Shown piece after piece: positions 12,208 to 24,491 of a DNA stretch of 64,000 nucleotides. The position numbers and the translations under genes were made by a program. The DNA lies in contig CM031552.1 in assembly GCA_018466975.1 (NCBI GenBank), positions 558,001 through 622,000 of the forward strand. The letters are read 5' to 3'. The DNA is from Sparassis latifolia (taxonomy: Eukaryota > Basidiomycota > Agaricomycetes > Polyporales > Sparassidaceae). The notes beneath the pieces were generated by a model. The model did no database searches. It saw only the letters and a program-made list of their open reading frames with translations, and was not told the origin of the DNA. Every line of letters starts with the position of its first letter. The first letter of the stretch is position 1.

Positions 12208-14455
12208 ATGTCCACTCAAGCCTCTGGGACATCCACCTCCGTTCTCGATGCACAGTATTCACTCTCTCGCACCCTGCAAGACAAGTCCGAAACATCCACC
12301 GCGATAGTGAACACAGAGAAGACACCATGCAGTGTGGAGAATGGACAGCCATCGGGCCAGTGTACTGTGGAGGACATGAAGACCCCTCCGTCTTCAGAAG
12401 ATGAGTACTTGGTCAGCCTGGATGATGAGGAGGATCCCAAGAATCGTTCAACCGCCCGGAAATGGGTCATCGTGCTAGTCATTAGCTCCGCTGCACTGTG
12501 TGCTACCTTTGCGTCGTCAGTGGTGCGCCATTTTTTGGCGTTAATGGTGCCTTGCTCACGTTCACTCCACCAGGCTGCCTTCACGGAAGCAGGGCTTGCA
12601 GAAGACCTGCATACGGTCCACGAAGTTACGATCTTGAGTATCAGTCTGTTTGTGATGGGACTTGGTTTGTTCATTGTCGGCCCCATGATTTTCTTCGTCG
12701 CACTAACGTTTAATGCAGGCGTAGGTCCCCTGCTAGTCGGTCCTCTATCCGAAGTGTATGGACGGAACATTATTTATCGAATATCCTACCTGCTATTTTT
12801 TGCTTTCACGTGGCCTATCGCTTTCGCTCCAAATATCGGTAGGTGGTAGCAATGGCTCTCTCGATGATAATGAGATGTTTTACCTTGAACAGAGGTCTTC
12901 CTGGTATTTCGATTTATCACCGGTTTCTGCGGCTCAGCTTTTTTGAGCGTCGCAGGAGGTAGTGTGACTGATCTCTTCGTCAATGCGAAAGTCGCATCGT
13001 AAGTGTCTCCGTTATGCATGGCTCATATTCTGAGGATCGCTGTAGTCCCATGGCGGTCTATACTATGTCTCCGTTCATTGGTCCCGTGATCGGGCCCCTA
13101 ATTGGAGGGTGAGCAGACATCCTTTCATGGGCGACGTGTTATTGACTGTCCACCAGCTTCATCAACCAAGTAGGCTTCACAATTCCTGTCAGATGCACTC
13201 GATTTACAATATTTTCCAGAATGTTTATTGGAGGTGGACATACAGGGTGCTACTCATGTGGCAGTTCGTAGAGATCATATTACTACTGCTGGTATGTGCT
13301 GTTCCTGCTCTCATTCAGCGGTTTTACTGACGTGCATTAGCTTATTCCCGAAACATATGAGCCGCTACTCTTGAAGTCCAAAGCTCGACGGTAAGATGGT
13401 ACTGTCCCAGCAATTGTGCACGATTCTCATACCCGACTCTAGTATGCGCAAGGAGACGGGCAATGACAAATATTATGCACCTCTCGATCGGCGGGAACAG
13501 AGCATTTTCAACGCAATCTTGTTCAGTTGCTACACACCCTTCCGTACATAGTCGATGTTTTTGAATGAGCCACGCATGTATTAACCACCATCCGCCAGAG
13601 CTCATATTGTTTGATAGAATGGCACTTGCTCTGGATACATGGTAGGTCTTAGGCTGTACTGTCGAGTCCGTTTATTTAACGTACGTTCTGCAGGAACGCA
13701 CTTATTCTCGGAATACTGTATCTTGCCTTCCAGGCTTTCCCCATAATCTTCGAGGACTTACACGGCTTCAACTACCAAGAGACAGGACTGTCGTTCCTTG
13801 GGATTGGGGTAGGAATGTTTGCAGCTCTCGCGACACAACCATTGTGGAATCGGTAATTAGCCTGCCCGTGACGAAATCCGGCCGCACTCACGTTCTGCTT
13901 TTAGTTTCCATCGGAATCAGACGATCAAGTACAACGGGCCTCCTCCACCGGAGACCCGCTTGGTCATGGGCCAATGGGGTGGGATCTTAGCACCGATAGG
14001 TAACGAGAGATTCTAAAATATTTTCGCCCTGCTAACACGCGTGATCAGGTCTCTTTTGGCTTGCATTCACAACATACAAGCACGTCTTCTGGATTGCACC
14101 AATCATCGCGTCCGTTCCTTTTGGCGCCGGGGTGTACTTCATCTTCACGTCGACGTTCACATACCTCGTCGTTGCTTATCGTCCCATCGCGGCGTCCGCC
14201 ATGGCGGCGAACAGCTTCCTGCGGTCGACGTTCGCTGCCGTATTCCCCCTATTTGCCACCGCGATGTATCATAAGCTCGGCACTGTCGGTGCCACGGCGC
14301 TTCTGGCGGGCCTGTGCACTATCATGGCTCCTCTTCCGTGAGCAAATTTCTTCCCGTCCAATAGGATGACTGATGCTCACGCTGTCCAAAGTTTCATATA
14401 CCGTAGAATTGGCGGACGACTTCGCTCAAACTCGCGTTTTGCGGTCAAGTCGTGA
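12208..14455 (+). CDS. MFS transporter, DHA1 multidrug/polyamine type
   Basis: Fourteen exons (12208-12522, 12574-12664, 12719-12838, 12893-12998, 13046-13108, 13157-13169, 13220-13291, 13341-13390, 13443-13543, 13599-13641, 13694-13852, 13905-13999, 14049-14337, 14392-14455) give 526 residues with every phase consistent. A polar cytosolic N-terminus of about 85 residues precedes twelve predicted membrane spans. Motif A reads VGPLSEVYGR and motif C-like sequence reads SPFIGPVIGPLIGG, both as in fungal Tpo1/Flr1-type drug:proton antiporters. The loop MRKETGNDKYYAP is the usual central cytoplasmic segment. The substrate cannot be told. Exon 6 is only 13 nt. It ends RSNSRFAVKS. Confidence 0.9.
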
Positions 14456-14855
14456 TCATGACTGTCTATAGCTTACGAAATTAGTCAAATTTCCACGTCG
14501 AACTGCCTTACTGACCATTCATTGTGTATAACCGCATGTATTCACTGTACCTCCTGACATACATCGTCGCTAGTCGTTCCCTAGTCCGTGACTAGACATA
14601 GCAATCATTCTCGTTCACCTAGGACAAAACATATCATCTGCAATTTTCGCGTTACATGTACTGAGATTTGACTCACACCCCGTCAGAGATCCAAAGCAAA
14701 TTTGGGGACAGCGTTTGACCGGCGAAGCTGACAGAGCAGCATGGACATTGTGGATAGAGGGCCCGACCTCTCCGACAGCGCACTCGGAGGTGCTCGGACA
14801 CGAAGAGCTCAAAACTGCCACTGCTCTTCCCACGCACTGCACCTCCGTCCTCGAC
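14456..14855. other. Intergenic between MFS gene and COX8
   Basis: No gene is supported here. It should hold the MFS 3' end and the COX8 promoter. Confidence 0.45.
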
Positions 14856-15202
14856 ATGTCGCTCCTCGCTCGCTCCAGCGCACCCCTCCGCCAAGTCGCC
14901 CGCTCGCGCCTCGTCGCGCCTTCCCGTTCTGTGCACAGCGAGTACAAGGTACGCACCTGAATAAGTATAGCACGGGCACCACAGAGTCTGAAGTGCACGT
15001 AGCATTTTCCGTTCGAGTACAACAACAGAGGCGCCTTCGCCACGAAACTGGCGGTCTACCTCATCGGTGGGTTCAGCATCCCCTTCGTTGCTGCGTGGTA
15101 CCAGATGTACGTTGAGATTGCCAATCCGCTTTATATTGAGCATCGCACATGACTGAGCCTGGCCCTTGTCTTCACAGTAGGAAGTCCTCTGGCGCGACGT
15201 AA
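14856..15202 (+). CDS. COX8: Cytochrome c oxidase subunit VIII/VIIc (small inner-membrane subunit)
   Basis: Exons 14856-14948, 15003-15106 and 15178-15202 give 73 residues. The first 30 residues are Arg/Ser/Ala-rich without acids (MSLLARSSAPLRQVARSRL), a typical mitochondrial presequence. The mature part begins HFPFEYNNRGAFATKL and has one membrane span (AVYLIGGFSIPFVAAWYQ), matching the yeast Cox8/mammalian COX7C pattern. It would sit in complex IV of the respiratory chain. The last intron has two possible acceptors three bases apart. It converges on the Dicer gene 215 bp away. Confidence 0.85.
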
Positions 15203-15417
15203 CTAGGCCCACCAGGACCCACCGCCCCCATTATCCTCATCAATAGAGCTACCTAGACCATCAGACACCATAGACCATTACCACTTGCCGCACTCAGACA
15301 GTATGCAGATGGCACGGAGTAGTCGTTAACCCATAATACGTTTCGCAGTAATATGAACGTGCTCTTCGTCTATACTCTCCGTTTCCTCAATCCTTTGAGC
15401 AACCACTTCCACGACTA

Positions 15418-18400
15418 TCAATCCTCCTCGTAGCCGAGCACTTTTCTTTGGTCTTTCTGCATTTTCTTACTGGTCTGCACGGTGCGGCAGTCACAGGTTC
15501 TCATCATGAACTCCGGGTCTCCTTCCAGTGCGTCTATTGCGCACGACGACGCCCAACGCATCGCAGATGCTGTTGCTGAACTTGTGGCAGTCGCTAGAAT
15601 AATCTCGTGGACCACGACTGAGTACAAATGTTAGCTTCAGTGCTCATGCTCATGGTGACCTGCTCGCAAATACTGGCTTACCGTCGTATCGATAGATCCC
15701 GCCATCCATCGTTTTGACTACTCTATGTTGATGGCAGCCAGCGCTGTGCAGCAGCTCGAATAATGTTTTGTTCGGGTGGTGGGAGAGGGTTTGGAGTCTG
15801 ATGTGCTGGTCATAGAATGGCCTCAATGCGTGGTTGAAGAAGACCTCGACGCCACCTTCCGAAAAGTCGTCTGAGATGTAAAGGGCGCCGATGAGGGACT
15901 CCACGATATCCGAGAGAGCCTGAGCAGCATTGCACGGTTAGTTTTCCCTGGAGGAAATCTCAGTGAATGCTCTCACCTTCGGCGGGTCAACCTCTAACCA
16001 GTATTGGCCGACCTCCCTGCGCTCCCTCTCAGCTCGTGCGCACTCTTCTTCACGGTAAGTCTTGAGTTTATCTACACATGCCTTGATTGCGGTTTGCAGG
16101 TCGGGAGAGGCATGCCGGAAATGCCTGTACAATCCAGAGGATACACAGAAGGCCGCTAGGGCGTGATTGGACACCATAGCAGCCTTCGGTCGAATTGATC
16201 ACCAGCAGTAGTGCAAAATCAAACTGTTTCTGACCTTGAGCAATGTGAGACCACCTGGAGACAGCTGAGGATTGCGATGGAATATGTAGCGAACAACAAC
16301 TGAAACGACTCCAATTCAGTCCCAAGGAACAATATTGAGGGGTTTCAGAGCTCACAGAAATCGAGTATCGCATCCCCAAGAAACTCCAACCGGTCGTAAC
16401 AGGAAAGATGTTGTGCGTTGATGGAGGGATGGGTCTATGTGAATGTCAGCCAAAACCGTGGTAGCATCATAGGGGACTCACCAGTGCCTGGGCCAGTAGA
16501 CGCGGCTCCTTGAACTTGCACCCTAGTATAGCCTCTACAGCTTCTTGCGTCTTTCCTGGAAAAGTGGCGATGACAACAGGAGAAGGTGCTATGACCTGCT
16601 GGGCGAAATCTGACCACCGAGAAATCTCCCTGAGAGCACCTGTCAGGGCAGTTGTCACTCTCAGAGCGAGTTCTTGGCCGGCGGTTAAGTATGCAGCTCC
16701 TATTATTCCCTCAACGACATCCGCTACAGTCTGGGAATGGAGGCATCAGTTGTTACAGCAATGTGCTGCATACCAACACACCTTGTCTCCGAGCCATTGA
16801 ATGTTCACATCTTCGCGTTGTTTCTTCCGTTTACCACGTTTCACGGGAACACCAGCTCCTGATAACTGCGCTCCCTGGTTGAAGATGTCCGGGATGATCA
16901 TAGACTAGGCTTACTTACCTGGCTGAATTCTCCGGGATTTGCCAGCTCATCGGATGTCCCCTTCTCGTTTCCGGCAATCGTGCTTTTCGCGGAACCCCCG
17001 TCAGAGTCAGACAGCGTAGGCTGCCAAAGCTTTACTGCGAAAGGCTTGCTCTGAATATAGGGTGGCAAACCCACACGAACCGCTCCAGACTTCAGCGCTT
17101 TATTGCTGATGATCTGCTGACGAGAAGCATGAAGCCCACCCTCGTTCTTCGATGGCATGGTCATGTAGCAGTAGATAGACGACATAAATTTGAGAAATGC
17201 GTCTCCTGTTCACCGGGAAAGACTCGTGTCAAGTTAGCACCACCGAAGTGTGGAGAGTTTACCTAGCAATTCCAAACGCTCGTAGTCATATTCGGCGCAA
17301 GCAGAGGGAGCGCAGAGTGCGGCAAGGAGATGCTCGTCCGAAATTGAGTTCTCGAAAAATTTAGTATTCAGCTCCTTCACGAGCAACTGATTGTCTATCT
17401 TGTGTATAAGGGATGGTAGAAGGAGCACCGTCCGGAAGGTACTATGTGCATAGGTCAGTGTCTTATTCATGCTTACGATCATCTGTACGCTCGCCTTGCT
17501 GGTATCGTAAACTTGACACATAATTCAGGGATGAGATCTAAACCAAATCACTTCAAAATCAGTTGGAAACTTCGCCGGGAACGACTCACATTTGGCAGGC
17601 AACTTCGAGGCAGAGAGTAAAGGTTTGGCAGTTGGGGTCAGATAATTCGTGACAACGGGCACCGGCGATACTTCAATAATAGGCTGCTTGTGGATTTTGA
17701 GACCCTCAAACCCTTTGCGATGCGCCTTGAGGTATTCGACAAAGTTCGCATACTCTGCTCCACGCTAATGTATAAGTGAGCGCAGAACGAATGGAGCGGA
17801 GATGGAACAGAATTACTGGGTTGTCATCGACCTTGCTCATGGGCGACAGATCATGCCTGACTCGAGAGACGAAGAACCGATTGGTGAATTCAATCCATCT
17901 ATCCTGTATGACGGCATCCTCGACACGGTCGTCAATGTTTGCTATTGCATGTTCGTCGGATATTACAGGGACCATGAAGTTTTTTGCTGCAAGCTTGACT
18001 AACTCCCATGGAATATACTCGCCAACCGATGGGTACTGCGTGTCTCCAGTATTCTCCCATGCGCAACTTAGGGGCGCGAAGAAATACAACAAGCTCTCGA
18101 TGGGAGGATTGAATGGCTTATTGGAGACAGCACGACAAAGCCGCAAGGTATATGCATGCAGTAAATGAAGTTGACTATGATCAACGTAGAGAGGAGCACC
18201 GCGAAGAAGCTTGACTGTGGCTTTGAAGCCTGAAGTGAACACGGAGAAGTCGGGCAGGTTTGGCAGAGATGACCTTGTGAGGATGAGGACGGGAGCATAA
18301 TGTTGTTCTTGCAGACTGCCGGGCAAGACGATTGTTGGGTACAAACAATCCCGGGCAAGCGATAGGGTATTCGACCAAAACGCAGAACGCCTCCTTGGAT

Positions 18401-20251
18401 AAGAATGGGTACCGCTAGTTGTGAGTGAAGGATTGCTGACATTCTTGCCGCCAAGCTCAGCCATCCCCGTAGTTGTCATCCAACAGTGCTGCTGAGGGAA
18501 GAAACGATAATCGAGGACTGATGCATTAATCAGTTGCCTGCATGCTTCGAAGCACGCTGCACGTCGAGCCTCCGCCTTTGAGCGGCATGCGGAACCGGAT
18601 ACTGCAGACACAGATAAACGACGAGGAAGATGGACACTACATGTGAAGTTCGTGTGAATGCCCGACTGATGCTCCTGGAACTCAAACAGTGGTCCATCTA
18701 AGGCGTCGTCCATTCGAACGTCTGAAGCTGCCAAGAATCGGTAGATGACACTAGTTGCATCTCTTGGGAGAAGCACCCCGCCAGTGGTAGGATCATGAAT
18801 GCAATCTGCTTCGTCAGCTTCATCGTCACTATCTGAGAGATACGGGTCCAATGCCTCATGTAGAGTTCTCGGAGGAATGGCACTGCAGGGCTGGACGCAA
18901 CCTTTTCCACCCACCTACGCATCTTGTCGTCAAGAGTTGCAATTGCTAACAGTATGCGTCTGTCGTTACTGTTGTCTTTTTCAACCATGTGTACAAGATG
19001 ACTTTCCGGTCCAATGGAAAGAGCACAAGAATATGCAAACGACACCTGACTCTCGAAAAGGTCGAAACTAGGAGCAAAAACATCTCAGTGCATTCGAGAT
19101 CTAGAGTTGAGTTTCATTGCACACCATATTACAATCGATGCCTTAGGGATATCCAGGTCTTCTCCTGATCTAGTGATCACCAGAAGATTGCAGGTACCCC
19201 TTCGAAATGAACGGATAACATCATCCTGGAGACACAGGTGTTAGCAATACTCCAAGGGTTGAGTGTGCATATCACCTTGACCTCGATATTAGATTGTCGA
19301 CCGGTCATGACTGCAGGCCGAATGAATGCTGAACGATCTTGCAGAGCTTGTAAGAGCCGCACAATGGCCTGCGCTATGACCCTTCTTCGCACTTATCTCG
19401 GTCGCATTAGGTGGCCTTCCATGCATGCTACACCACGACTCACCGATGACTACACCGCGAAAAGTCTCACCATAAGGCGCACAACCTTTGAGTACCTCGA
19501 CAAATTTGACAAACTTTGGGGACACGTCGGACTCGGATGCCGTAACATCAAAGTGCGGCTGGGAAACATTCCATTTCTTCATGGTGGTACAAATTTGTGC
19601 CGCGGGTCCTGTAGCATTTTGATTATTCTCGGACCAATCCCGCCAGAACAGTTCCGCAGCATAGGATCCGAGTTCACAGAAGACTTGGGAGGCAGATTTA
19701 AATACCCGAGACGAAATTGTCCGTTCTGTGTCAAGTTCCCTCAACTTGGTTGACAGTGTTGGTTCAGCAGCAATAAGACAGTGTCGTCGGTAGAGTACAA
19801 CCAGTTCCGCGGGAAGACCAGTGACTCTTTCCGATTCTTCGTCCTAAATAACACTTAGCAACCACTTGATGACAAACTGAACACTTACAGTAAGGGCAGC
19901 TGAAGACGACACTCGCTAGTGAGAATTGAATCATTCACTAACTCCACCTGGCTCCAACTTGTACTGAAGACATACAAAGTTTCCGGACGCGATCTTGGGA
20001 GAAATAGTACCACTAGATGATCGGTTTGTTTTCCGCTTTTTGCTAGGACGACTGGATTCATCCACACGCGACAAATCAAAGTCCATTTCGCCGATGGTGC
20101 GAGTACGACGGCTTGGAACAAAAGAAGTTGATGACGTGCGGGCGCTATCTTCGTTCCACATCCGTTCGTCCTTGATATCAATAACCTCTCCAGCGGGTGA
20201 AGGAATGGCTTGTCGTGAGCCTTCCACGACTTCTTTCCAGATTCCGAACAT
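15418..20251 (-). CDS. DCL: Dicer-like RNase III (helicase part degenerate)
   Basis: It should cut double-stranded RNA into small RNAs for silencing. From N to C: an unplaced charged segment, a helicase-C remnant (RRRVIAQAIVRLLQ, LLVITRSGEDLDIPKAS), the Dicer dimerisation domain (DATSVIYRFLAASD, then SKAEARRAACFEACRQL), a PAZ-like region ending YLIPELCVKFTIP, RNase IIIa (YERLELLGDAFLKF with VADVVEGIIGAAYL), RNase IIIb (YDRLEFLGDAILDF with LSDIVESLIGALYI) and a C-terminal dsRBD-like tail ending LGYEED. All eight catalytic acids of the two RNase III centres are present. No DECH box or Walker A lysine was found upstream, and helicase motif VI has lost its arginines. One frame change near 18880-18914 is unexplained. 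The start at 20251 is a guess. Confidence 0.85.
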
Positions 20252-20655
20252 GTAAGCCAAAAGTGTGACAACCAACACCAAAACCCGAGATAGATTGCTT
20301 GGTCACGATGAGCAGTGCGAATCCGAAGGTTAGCAGCCTGGAGCCGTATACTTACAGACACCAAACTCGCCCAGCTGCAGTGGTTGACAGATCTAAAATA
20401 GCGAGATCTTTCCGCGGCGAGGCACCCTGAGTCGGTCATGTGGTGCGAGCGCTTTGGGCGCCGCAATCTTCGAGTCTCCTGTTGCTGTGCTGTCTTCTCG
20501 ACTTTTGTTGGGACCCATGGCGTTGTCAATGGGCATACAGACAAGAACATTGTCATGGTCAATAACGCGCCTCTCATATTACACCTCGTTCGCCAGTTGT
20601 CCGACTCAGAACAATCTCCGGAACAACCGGTGAGGGAACGCATTGTATCTCAGCC

Positions 20656-22139
20656 ATGTCTCCTTGCTCGTCTTCCATCTGTCGGTGCGTTTTCCTCTGC
20701 ATTTGTGCTAATATGTGCTAAGGTTTTCTCAAGCTTTTCTGCAGCGTGAGGCAGAACAGCTCGCACCGCAGGCGGTGATGAGGGAGTTGCGACACTCGGC
20801 TAGCGCAGCGACCCTTGCGCTAGATTCTCACGAGGACGTTCAAAGTGAAACCGAGACAGAGGCTTCTCCTATCTCACCACAGAAGGATCACAAATTCAAG
20901 GCCCTTGTTTCTATGATCTCGTCAATTGCTCCTTCAGCGCGGCACACGAGTTTACAGAAGGGAACGGAGACTGGAACAACCAAGTTGAAGAAAGATCCAG
21001 AGGTTCTCCTTTCTCATGATTCACCTCCGCGCCACACTAATTGCAATATACAGCCATGGGAAGTTTTCAGAGCAATTGAGAAGAAAGACGTCATGTATCT
21101 CATGGAAGTTCGAGACCGCGCATTCCACGTTGGTTTCTCCATTATGCTATGCTTATGGATTTTTACTGGCGTTTTCGCTCAGCTACTGTTGCGCTATCAT
21201 GGCGGCGTCACACCAATTGTGCATGCAATGCGCATCGGCAAGTCGCACCAGGATGTAGCCATAGTTCTTTTAGGCGCGTTCTCGCGATATGTCAATCACC
21301 TTGAAGATGAAGACTTCTCACTGCCTGCAACGAAAGAATATCTGGGCCTGCTTCGTGAGTCTTGAGTAGATTTATCCGAGCTCCTGTCGAACTTCGAACT
21401 TGCATGCTAGGAATAAACTTAGGTCTTGCAATTGACTTAGGCTTACAAACTTCTCAGCCCGATCTGATACCTTCTTTTCTTCAAACCCTTGTCATGAGTG
21501 AAGGGGAACAGTGGGTGAAGAAGACTTCAGGATATATAGCTCGTCTACTTCGTGATAAGGGGGCTAAACCCGTTGAAGCTGCCGAAACTGCTGTGAGAAC
21601 GTTTGCAACGGCGCAACTGAAACATGCAGAAATGATTATTGCACTTGAGGATTAGTAAGTACATTTGTCCGCCGTCGTCGTGTGTGTTCTAATAGAATGA
21701 TGCTGCTTAGCATCGCAAACGCTGCAACTGACTTGCTGATGATGGGTGCATGGCTTTGTGCGCTCGACAAAATTGACGGCCAACCAATATCCGTAGGTTC
21801 TAATTGTCTCGCGACCTATACTGGCATTTATATGTATTGCTTCCTGACAGTCCTACCTTTTCGCTCGGGACGATCGTGTATACAAGATGTTTGACGAATT
21901 GCTTTTCAAGAACAGGTATGCAGTCCGCAGCCTGGGCCGAAGACTGCAGTGGCAGTTCAGGGTTCTACGGCATGTGATGGAAGGCCAGAAACTCAGTTTC
22001 CGAGTCAGTCTTTCTACCTAACTCTACTGCCGGTGTAGCTTACTCTTTCTGCACATAGGGCAAGTTGACGTTCCTTGCTGATGAATTCGACTGCGGACTG
22101 GACCGCGAGATTAATTATGACGGATATGCGTCATCATAA
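20656..22139 (+). CDS. Conserved protein of unknown function, ankyrin-like middle
   Basis: Exons 20656-20684, 20723-21128, 21183-21354, 21411-21654, 21711-21792, 21851-22003 and 22059-22139 give 388 residues with all phases consistent. I recognise no catalytic motif. The N-terminus is acidic and Ser/Thr-rich (ETETEASPISPQKDHKF). A segment reading GGVTPIVHAMRIGKSHQDVA resembles one ankyrin helix pair, but a true repeat array is not seen. The rest is predicted helical (VEAAETAVRTFATAQLKH, ATDLLMMGAWLCALDKI). Strict phase conservation over seven exons argues that it is under selection. Its start is head-to-head with the Dicer gene. Confidence 0.75.
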
Positions 22140-22707
22140 CAGCTTTTAGGATTCGAAGTTACTGGACCTTACTCCCTCTTCAAGCATTGTTTTAGTGTAC
22201 GGAGAGGATATCGACATTGATAGGTATTCGCTTCTGAAATGCTATGAGGCAAGCATACAGCTTAAAAGTGCGTCGAATACTTTATGTCTTCTTTCACCCT
22301 TTTCCCTTGCTACAAAACGCAAGCTGCTCATACAAAGTGCCATCGGGGTAAAACTTGCCAACCCGCTTGGCGTGTTATTGAGCATATATCGAATACGGTG
22401 TGCCGGGCTTCTTTGATGTCCGGTTTATCTTCTCGGGTTTGAATGTGTATGTCAAACTCGGTGTTCGTATAAGGTGCTGTGAGAGCGCGAGGGATCAGCT
22501 CACCGCGGCGTATCATCGATCACACAATGTTGGAAGTCTGCAAAGCAGTGGGGATATTTTTTACACAGTTCGCATTGCAGTTACTATGATGAAATGACAA
22601 GTGGTTTCGAATCTCGCGCTGTCCGTTCATGCGACCTGCCTACAGTCCTTGCCATCGGTCCTACAGTCCATGCATCCGATCCCCGAGAATTTTTCCTCTT
22701 GTGTCAT
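22140..22707. other. Intergenic, convergent genes
   Basis: This is the space between the 3' ends of the unknown protein gene and the membrane protein gene. Short open frames here have no support. Confidence 0.45.
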
Positions 22708-23569
22708 TCATACGTTAAAGATCTTCATGTCTTTCGCCCATACCCATGCGCCGACCACGATGAGACCGAGCGTCGCAGGCGCTAGTTCCAACTGAAGAAC
22801 ACAGTACACCCAAAGTGTCGCAAGCGGAGGACACTGAGGCATCAAGGTAAAGTCAAGATTGATGAGCTTTCAAGGATAGGGCATCGCACCTGTCTCATGA
22901 TAACTCTCCACGAGGCCCGATTAATTAGCCATATCAGACGTGTGCCTACAACCATTGAGAGGATGAAGAGCAGCAGCTGCAATCGGCGGTGCTGCTTGTA
23001 ACGGTTTGCTACGCGCCCATGAGTTACGGAGATCGGTGTACCCACAAATGCTTACTGTAAAACACGAATATCGACAGAACTACGATGCTCAATATGAAGT
23101 CGGCGGCTGGACAGAGGGAAACGACTCACTGGGTATTCCAGAGAGCATGCGCTCCGCGAGAGCGCGGTAGGTAGGTTTGCGACCATACTGCCAGTGTACG
23201 AGTCTACATGTAAAGGCCAAGATGAGCGTGCAACTCAAACATACTCACAGTATCATGAGCAGTGTAAAAACAAACCAGCACGCACATCTCCATGAGAAAC
23301 AGTAAAGACGCCATGGGGATTATTAACAGCGTTGCGTTAAACACCTCTTCCGCGAGGGGTAACCTGTCTTCGTCCTCATCCTCGTCTTGTTGTCTCCTTC
23401 GAATAACTGACTCGTCTTCATCCTCCCTAACACGCAATCGATTAAGGATACCCGACTCAGTGATAATTCGCTGTTGGTCTTCCTCTGAGATCTCCGCGGC
23501 GGGCTCGGATGACGGCAGGTTGCCAGAAGTTAGTTTCGACTCGGATTTGCTTGCGCGAGATTTAGTCAT
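22708..23569 (-). CDS. Fungal multi-pass membrane protein, unknown function
   Basis: The start at 23569 gives a Ser/Glu-rich N-terminal tail with an acidic patch (RRRQQDEDEDEDRLPLAEE). Hydrophobic segments follow: VFNATLLIIPMASLLFLMEM, a second near DFILSIVVLSIFVFY, a third LQLLLFILSMVVGTRLIWLI and a fourth LATLWVYCVLQLELAPATLG. The conserved-looking YGRKPTYRALAERMLSGIP and RQCPPLATLWVY lie in loops. At least four exons are needed; the stop is at 22708. The layout resembles fungal endomembrane proteins of the DUF1746 kind, but that is from memory and unproven. One internal junction (about 23050-23160) is not fully resolved. Confidence 0.7.
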
Positions 23570-24491
23570 TGTATACTATCAACGCAGTCGTCAACTAGGA
23601 TGTCCAAGTGTTCGAGTGCCAATTGGGTAGAATACGCCGGCGAAAGGAGAGATACCGCAGCCTGTTGTAGACCGCGGCGAACTAGCGAACCGTCATGAAA
23701 AGCAGCCCCACGTGGTCAGTTTACCGATTTTTTTTGTTACTGGCGCTGACTTTCGCCCCTTTGATCAATGACGATGATTCAAATATTCATGCTATATCCT
23801 TTCTGGAAGTTCTCGTGCACACTGCCGCGGCGCTCAGCGCAGCAATGTTGGTACTCGCTAGATATACCGCTGTGCACTGCCGATTAATTGGCACCACCGC
23901 CCTAAAAGAATCCCCCTAGAAGGTCACAGTTCGATGGGGTTTTACGCAATGTAAACTCTTTGTTGATATCTGATGAACAGCTGAAATGGAGCTTCGTGGT
24001 TGGGTCTCAGCTGGGCTTGCGTGGCTGTGTGACGCGTTTTCAAGTCGCTGTGAACCTTTCGTAGGCAGAAGGGAAACAAACTACAACTCACGTCTTACTT
24101 TCAAATACTCTGCCAGCGGAGTGCAGATTCACGTCATGTTCGGTATGACTATGGTATGGAACACGTTGTACTGTCCACCAAGCAGCAGTCAATCGGAAGT
24201 GACGGTTGTGTAATTCACCCACCGTGCGTCTCAGAGTGATATTTCAATCTACTGTATACGCAGCGAGTCTCAAATTACTTCCAATCAGTGAGAAGGCCGA
24301 GTTTGAAGGCATTTGCATCCGGCAGTAATTATGCAGAAACGAGGCTGATATCTCTTAGCTCTTCCGGGTTGATTCAAGGCGCATGGACACTTGCCGATCC
24401 TCCCCAAATATTTTCCAGACGCGCATGCGCGATATAAAGTCATGGATGTTCAACGGGACGCTCGCCATCGCACTTTCCCAGACTCTTCCCC
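23570..24491. other. Laccase 1 promoter region
   Basis: There is no convincing gene between the membrane protein start and laccase 1. A short plus-strand frame at 23695-23919 has hydrophobic stretches but no partner exon and no motif. The last 60 bases hold a TATA box. Confidence 0.4.
24433..24438 (+). promoter_or_regulatory. TATA box of laccase 1
   Basis: TATAAA lies 54 bases before the laccase 1 start codon at 24492, a normal distance for a fungal TATA promoter with a short leader. It sits in GCGCGATATAAAGTC. This is a motif match only. Confidence 0.55.

Noticed and set aside
19885..20643. Separate minus-strand gene upstream of the Dicer
   Set aside because: The frame runs across a likely Dicer intron, and its peptide has no recognisable feature; the alternative frame joins the Dicer in phase.
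23695..23919. Small membrane protein gene
   Set aside because: There are hydrophobic stretches but no conserved motif, no Kozak context and no partner exons.
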